The translations under genes and the position numbers were made by a program. This document shows positions 7,303 through 10,770 of a DNA stretch of 10,770 nucleotides, in pieces. This DNA comes from a bacterium (GTDB lineage Bacteria; Vulcanimicrobiota; Xenobia; Xenobiales; Xenobiaceae). Under the pieces are notes generated by a model that saw nothing but the letters and a program-made list of their open reading frames with translations, had not been told where the DNA came from and made no database searches. Each line of letters opens with the position of its first letter. Within the stretch, counting starts at the first letter, position 1. Location of the stretch: NCBI GenBank assembly GCA_017444045.1, contig JAFSXO010000017.1:1-10770 (forward strand). Reading direction: 5' to 3'.

Positions 7303-7340
7303 CTAAAAGCTAGTACCGATAAATTTTATCGGACATAAAT

Positions 7341-7378
7341 AATCACCAGCTTTGCAGCTTGCAGCGCTGGTGATTTTT
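7341..7378 (+). terminator. Rho-independent terminator after the subtilisin gene
   Basis: A perfect 10-bp stem (aatcaccagc 7341-7350 with gctggtgatt 7366-7375) and a 15-base loop runs into TTTTT at 7374-7378. The minus-strand side reads attattta, so it may also serve the convergent methyltransferase gene. A smaller inverted repeat, ccgataaa/tttatcgg (7316-7332), precedes it. Confidence 0.85.
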
Positions 7379-7410
7379 ATTTATTCAGAACAGACAATTA
7401 CAATTACATG

Positions 7411-8568
7411 CTACTGAGCATCACCGGCCAAAGGATCGTCACTGGCAAGAGACTCGCGATAAGCCTCGCGCAGCTCAGATATGGACACTCTGGCGCCGTC
7501 TCTGATGACATACCAGTAATCGAAGCCGTTTATCCGCTTAGCCTTAACCCTTCTGGCCCGGGCGGCGCTGGTGTGCATATCCAAAAGCTCGCCGCTAAGC
7601 CACAGCTTTCCCGTTTTGTCCAGGGTGGCGACAGCCTCGCCGCTGCGCATATAGAAGGCTTCGCCGGGCACAAACACGCGCTTGGCCAGCATTTCCTCCA
7701 TAGTCACTCTGATCGGCTTTTGGTCATAAATTGCCCTGGCTATGGGAGCATCCTCAAAGCGCACAGCCTCGAGACGCTGGCGCCCATACTCGCAGTATCT
7801 CTCATCGCGCTCGATCATAATATACTGGCGGCCCAGACGCTTGGCTTCAGCGCCGGTAGTCATCGTGCCTCCAAAGGGGTCTAAGACCAAATCGCCCAGC
7901 TTAGAAGAGATCGCTATTATGCGGTGCAGCAGCTCGGCGGGCTTCTGCGTGCTGTGCAGCTTCTGGCCGCTTTCGTCCCGCAGCCTCTCCGCCCCCGAGC
8001 AGACGGGAAAGCGCCAGACTGACCCCAGCTGCCGGCGCATCCCCTTGGCGTATTCATCGGCCGTTACATTTTCATCATTCAGCTCTTTAGCCGTTCGGTA
8101 ATTGAACGTATATTTGGCCTTCTTAGATTTGGCTGCCCACAGCAGCGTCTCGTGACTGTTGTTCAGCCGCGTGCCCATAAAATTGGGAGTTGGGTTCCTT
8201 TTGTGCCAGATCACGTCGTTTATAAACCAGAAGCCCAGGCGCTGCATTATGGCGCCTATGGTATATATGCACTGCATACCGCCTATGACCCAAATACTGC
8301 CGCTGGGCTTCAAAACGCGGCAGCAGCCGCGCAGCCAGCTTTCGGTAAAGGCCTCGTAATCGCCCAGGCTTTCAAACTGATCCCAGCCATCCTGGCAACC
8401 GTCAAAATCGGTACCCTCTACCCTTTTCAGGACTCCGTCTACGCGCATCCAGTAAGGAGGGTCGGCAAATATCAGGTCAGCACTTTCGGGGCTAAGCCGC
8501 TCCAGCTCATCAATACAGTTGCCGCAGATTACCAATTCAGTCACAGCGATAACTCTTCCATCCTTCAT
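7411..8568 (-). CDS. CcrM/HinfI-like beta-class DNA adenine methyltransferase
   Basis: A 385-residue DNA methyltransferase that would transfer a methyl group from S-adenosylmethionine to DNA adenine. The catalytic motif DPPY (36-39) precedes the AdoMet-binding motif DPFGGTMTTG (230-239), the beta-class order. HSTQKP (205-210), SGSIWVIGG (89-97), WHKRNPTPNF (121-130) and HETLLWA (139-145) match what I recall of CcrM and M.HinfI, which modify GANTC. A C-terminal extension (about 288-372, ending DGARVSISELREAYRE) corresponds to the CcrM C-terminal domain. The target here is therefore probably GANTC, by inference only. The AdoMet motif deviates from the usual DPFFGTGTTG (G for F, M for G). No restriction endonuclease lies beside it, so it looks solitary and may be regulatory. 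The ATG at 8568 has no ribosome binding site; a GTG at 8544, eight bases after GGAAGAG, is a credible alternative start, 27 residues before DPPY. Confidence 0.88.
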   Translation of the reverse strand: MKDGRVIAVTELVICGNCIDELERLSPESADLIFADPPYWMRVDGVLKRVEGTDFDGCQDGWDQFESLGDYEAFTESWLRGCCRVLKPSGSIWVIGGMQCIYTIGAIMQRLGFWFINDVIWHKRNPTPNFMGTRLNNSHETLLWAAKSKKAKYTFNYRTAKELNDENVTADEYAKGMRRQLGSVWRFPVCSGAERLRDESGQKLHSTQKPAELLHRIIAISSKLGDLVLDPFGGTMTTGAEAKRLGRQYIMIERDERYCEYGRQRLEAVRFEDAPIARAIYDQKPIRVTMEEMLAKRVFVPGEAFYMRSGEAVATLDKTGKLWLSGELLDMHTSAARARRVKAKRINGFDYWYVIRDGARVSISELREAYRESLASDDPLAGDAQ

Positions 8569-8577
8569 CTAAACACA

Positions 8578-8847
8578 AGAGCAATGCCAGCAGCATGAGC
8601 AATGTCGGTAACTTAGCGTCAGCTAGCCTAACATTATAACTCCCCCTAAAGAATGGCAGGGGGAGAAGTCGCGTTAGCGACAGAGGGGGTGGCCACAGCT
8701 GATGGAAAATTGCGGTGTTACGTATGGTGTACGCTAACTTGTACGCCTATCAGCAACATAACGCTAACGCACATGAATAAGCGATACCCAATGCCACGAC
8801 TCTTAAGTTACTGGCATTGGCAGCATAAGAAGCCGTGACATTGCTCT
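8578..8847. repeat. MITE-like or structured intergenic element with imperfect terminal inverted repeats
   Basis: This fills most of the 305-base gene-free gap 8569-8873. The ends match as inverted repeats in two blocks: agagcaatg (8578-8586) with cattgctct (8839-8847, perfect 9 bp), and caatgtcggtaactta (8600-8615) with taagttactggcattg (8804-8819, 14 of 16). Inside are a stem ctccccct/agggggag (8640-8647 and 8658-8665), the palindrome gtcgcgttagcgac (8668-8681), an agaggggg block (8682-8689) and a weaker stem ggtgtac/gtacgcc (8726-8732 and 8741-8747). GCTAAC/GTTAGC motifs recur (8673-8678, 8733-8738, 8763-8768). No transposase or credible gene lies within. It could be a nonautonomous mobile element, a dispersed palindromic repeat or a noncoding RNA. 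Confidence 0.55.
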
Positions 8848-8873
8848 CGCCTATTCAGACGCGTTTGCGTAAG

Positions 8874-9299
8874 CTATTTATACTTCTTAGCGTTGACCGA
8901 AGAGAGAGCTGTCGTAGCATCGGCCTTGTTTTTGCCCTGCTTCACCTCTACATTCTCAAACATCCACACGCCAGTTTTCTTGTTTTCGCTATTGGGGTCG
9001 ATGGTCTCGAAGGTAACAGTATAGGTTCCTTCAGGCAGCACCTTCTCGGCTACTTCATTGGCACTGTAAGACATATCCAACCGATCGACATAGGTTAAGC
9101 CGGCCTCGCTTTGCCGATAGAACTTTAGATTTGACATAGCGCTGTTGGCAGCGTTCTTGACAGAAACAAGACCCCAAGTGCGGCGATCGGGAGCCGGCAG
9201 ATCCCAAGTGTGATTCTTGCCCCAGATAGGACAGAAATCCTTGGTTCCGCCCTCTTTGTCGACGTCGATGGGCACATACAACCAGCTGTAATTATTCAG
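8874..9299 (-). pseudogene. 5'-truncated fragment of an unrecognised beta-rich protein
   Basis: A minus-strand reading frame of about 141 codons is open from just after a TAG at 9300-9302 to the stop at 8874-8876. There is no ATG start: the first possible codons are TTG (9281) and GTG (9275), neither with a Shine-Dalgarno. The translation has the look of a folded protein, with aromatic-rich stretches (WLYVPIDVD, WGKNHTWDLPAP, RTWGLVSVKN) and a C-terminal LPEGTYTVTFE...VWMFENVEVKQGK pattern typical of a beta-sandwich strand pair in surface or secreted proteins. No signal peptide or membrane segment is present. I do not recognise the family. The likely explanation is the remaining 3' end of a longer gene that lost its start. 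A short genuine gene using TTG is possible but less likely. Confidence 0.45.
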
Positions 9300-9417
9300 C
9301 TATATACATCAAGCGCTCCGGCGCGTATTCTCTCTGGCGTTGACATTGTTTAGCGCATGTTGTTTACATTTTTGTAACCTAGCGCCAACAACTCCGCAAC
9401 AAATATACTATATTTTT

Positions 9418-9460
9418 CGCCATCTGTAAATACGCTTATGGCATCAGGCTTGAGATGGCG
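9418..9460. other. Inverted repeat just after speA
   Basis: A perfect 8-bp inverted repeat, cgccatct (9418-9425) and agatggcg (9453-9460), with a 27-base loop begins three bases beyond the speA stop codon in the direction of transcription. On the speA strand it is followed by A-rich rather than T-rich sequence, so it is not a standard rho-independent terminator. It may protect the mRNA end. The rest of 9303-9463 is AT-rich, with a small ttaca/tgtaa hairpin near 9364-9377 and no gene. Confidence 0.4.
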
Positions 9461-9463
9461 ACA

Positions 9464-10770
9464 CTACTCTATAGTAAGATACGTGTACTTACCCAGCCCG
9501 CGCTCAAAATTGTTGAGCAGATGCTGCGACTTGTCTAAGTCGATGGTTCCCTGCAAAAGCGCCGCTTCACACTGCTGGCGCAGATTCTCCAGCAGGCTGT
9601 CAGCCTCGTACTGGACATCCTGCAGAACCTCGCCCACGGTTTCGCCGCGCACGATATGCTTGACAGAATAGCCCATCGGATTGAGTTCGATATAAACCGC
9701 GTTGGTCTCCCCAAACAGATTGTGCAGGTTCCCCATAATCTCCTGATACGCCCCGCAGAGGAACATGCCCAGATAATACGGCTGATGCTCCCCGCGCCCC
9801 ACCAGGCCATTGCCCTCGGCGGCTTTGTCGTACTGAAGCGGATGCACCTCCAGCAGACTGCAGGTGTCCTCCTTCTTGGCTATGAAACGGTCGATTTTGC
9901 CGTCGGAATCGCAGGTCAAGTCGGCCATAGTCGCCCGCACCGTGGGTTCTTCGCCCAGGCGGTGAATCGGCATAATGGGGAAAAGCTGATCTATAGCCCA
10001 ATGGTCCGGCGCCGAACGGAACACCGAAAGGTTAATGTAGTATATAGATGCGAACAGATTATCCAGCTCGCCGATATCCTCGGGCACATCGGGCAGATGC
10101 CTGGCTATTTCCTGAATGCGCTTGCAGGAGGCCCAGTACAGACAGTCGGCCTGGGCGCGCTGCTCCAAGGTCAGCAGGCCGTACTGAAAGGCCTCGGATG
10201 CTTCTTTCTTATAATGAACGGCATCGTGAAAGGCTTCCTGATAATTGTCTTCGCTGATCTCCGAATAAATTTCATACAGAACGCGCAGGATGTGGGGCGT
10301 ATCGTCATCGGGAGGCTGTATCGCTCCAAAGGTGATCTTGCCTTCGCCCAGCACATCGAAGAGCAGAACCGCCTGGTGGCTGGACAAAGCACGCCCGCTC
10401 TCGCTGATGATGGTCGGCACATCAACCTTAGCCAGAGTGCAGCAGTCGTTGATTTCCGCCACCACATCGTTGGCGTAGCTCTGGGTATTGTAATTCTTGG
10501 AGGCGTAAAAATCGCTGCGCGAGCCATCGTAATCGACGGCCAAGCCTCCGCCGACATCGAGATAGCCCATCGGTGCGCCCATTTTCACCAGGCTGACGTA
10601 AATGCAGCCTGCTTCCTTTAGAGCGTTCTTAATGTTGGCGATAGATGAAATCTGCGAGCCCATATGGAAATGCAGAAGCCTTAGGCTGTCCAGCATATCG
10701 TTAGCGCGCAGAATATCCACAGCCTCATTGACATCGATAATGGACAGGCCGAATTTGGCGCGGGTTCCCA
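9464..10770 (-). CDS. speA: Biosynthetic arginine decarboxylase, C-terminal part (5' end outside the window)
   Basis: This PLP enzyme converts arginine to agmatine, the first step of the agmatine route to putrescine and spermidine. The frame stays open to the right edge (about 434 residues visible; E. coli SpeA has 658), so the N-terminal third with the PLP lysine is missing from view. The visible part follows E. coli SpeA closely as I recall it: KFGL near the edge, LRLLHFHMGSQ, YLDVGGGLAVDYDGSRSD, the ESGRA loop, LEQRAQADCLYW, DHWAIDQLFPIMP, LTCDSDGKID (the Cys at 9911-9913 corresponds to the catalytic-site Cys), MFLCGAYQEIMGNLHNLFG and a C-terminal GKYTYL. This is the alanine-racemase-fold type, not the aspartate-aminotransferase-fold acid-inducible type. 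It is intact as far as seen. The downstream gene on the same strand is a remnant, so no polyamine operon partner is visible here. Confidence 0.95.
   Translation of the reverse strand, partial: GTRAKFGLSIIDVNEAVDILRANDMLDSLRLLHFHMGSQISSIANIKNALKEAGCIYVSLVKMGAPMGYLDVGGGLAVDYDGSRSDFYASKNYNTQSYANDVVAEINDCCTLAKVDVPTIISESGRALSSHQAVLLFDVLGEGKITFGAIQPPDDDTPHILRVLYEIYSEISEDNYQEAFHDAVHYKKEASEAFQYGLLTLEQRAQADCLYWASCKRIQEIARHLPDVPEDIGELDNLFASIYYINLSVFRSAPDHWAIDQLFPIMPIHRLGEEPTVRATMADLTCDSDGKIDRFIAKKEDTCSLLEVHPLQYDKAAEGNGLVGRGEHQPYYLGMFLCGAYQEIMGNLHNLFGETNAVYIELNPMGYSVKHIVRGETVGEVLQDVQYEADSLLENLRQQCEAALLQGTIDLDKSQHLLNNFERGLGKYTYLTIE

Noticed and set aside
7411..8568. Restriction-modification system
   Set aside because: Only the methyltransferase is present; neighbours are a subtilase and a gene remnant, with no nuclease or specificity subunit in the window.
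8653..8838. 61-codon plus-strand frame inside the 8578-8847 element
   Set aside because: It spans the hairpin blocks and inverted-repeat arm, has no convincing upstream signals and yields an unlikely protein.
9340..9368. Plus-strand promoter TTGACA with TTTACA 17 bases downstream
   Set aside because: The -10 match is poor and no plus-strand gene follows; downstream lies the 3' end of speA on the opposite strand.
9656..10621. 321-codon open frame on the plus strand
   Set aside because: It lies wholly antisense to the strongly supported arginine decarboxylase gene, has no ribosome binding site and no recognisable domain. It is a shadow of the GC-rich codon pattern.

Overview
The window is about 10.8 kb of ordinary-looking bacterial chromosome. 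It has dense genes, intergenic gaps of 50-300 bases, good Shine-Dalgarno sites before several genes, and GC-rich coding DNA separated by very AT-rich spacers. The gene set includes a periplasmic-type M2 metallopeptidase with a Sec signal peptide, the long alanine-racemase-fold type of biosynthetic arginine decarboxylase, and a CcrM/HinfI-like beta-class DNA methyltransferase. This points to a Gram-negative-type bacterium, possibly a host-associated anaerobe. I cannot name a genus from the sequence, and the G-rich intergenic hairpin block near 8640-8690 does not settle it.

Layout from left to right: a short leader; an M2-family (ACE-like) metallopeptidase (+); a structured spacer with a terminator-like hairpin, a perfect 24-bp tandem duplication and three mini-hairpins; then two minus-strand genes that may be co-transcribed, a MarR-type regulator with a lysine/alanine-rich tail (upstream) and a class V PLP-dependent aminotransferase (downstream). 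Divergent from the regulator is adenosine deaminase (+). The 271-base gap between regulator and deaminase carries two palindromes of the same form (TGAAY-N3-RTTCA), one in front of each gene, which are candidate operators. Next comes a subtilisin-like S8 protease (+), preceded by three AT-rich direct repeats at 23-24 bp spacing and followed by a clear rho-independent terminator.

From 7.4 kb to the right end everything is on the minus strand: an apparently solitary CcrM-like adenine methyltransferase, a 305-base gene-free gap filled mostly by a MITE-like or structured element bounded by imperfect inverted repeats, a 5'-truncated fragment of an unrecognised beta-rich protein, and the C-terminal two thirds of arginine decarboxylase (speA), which runs off the right edge.

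The genes do not form one pathway. Functional links I can suggest are regulator plus aminotransferase (same strand, 62 bases apart), regulator plus adenosine deaminase (shared operator form), and general peptide, nucleoside and polyamine metabolism. I found no defence island, CRISPR, prophage or obvious new multi-gene system. The most promising unexplained items are noncoding: the inverted-repeat element at 8578-8847, the triple repeat before the protease, and the paired palindromes. Among proteins, the protease without a signal peptide and the regulator with a tail and a Cys/His-rich insertion stand out.
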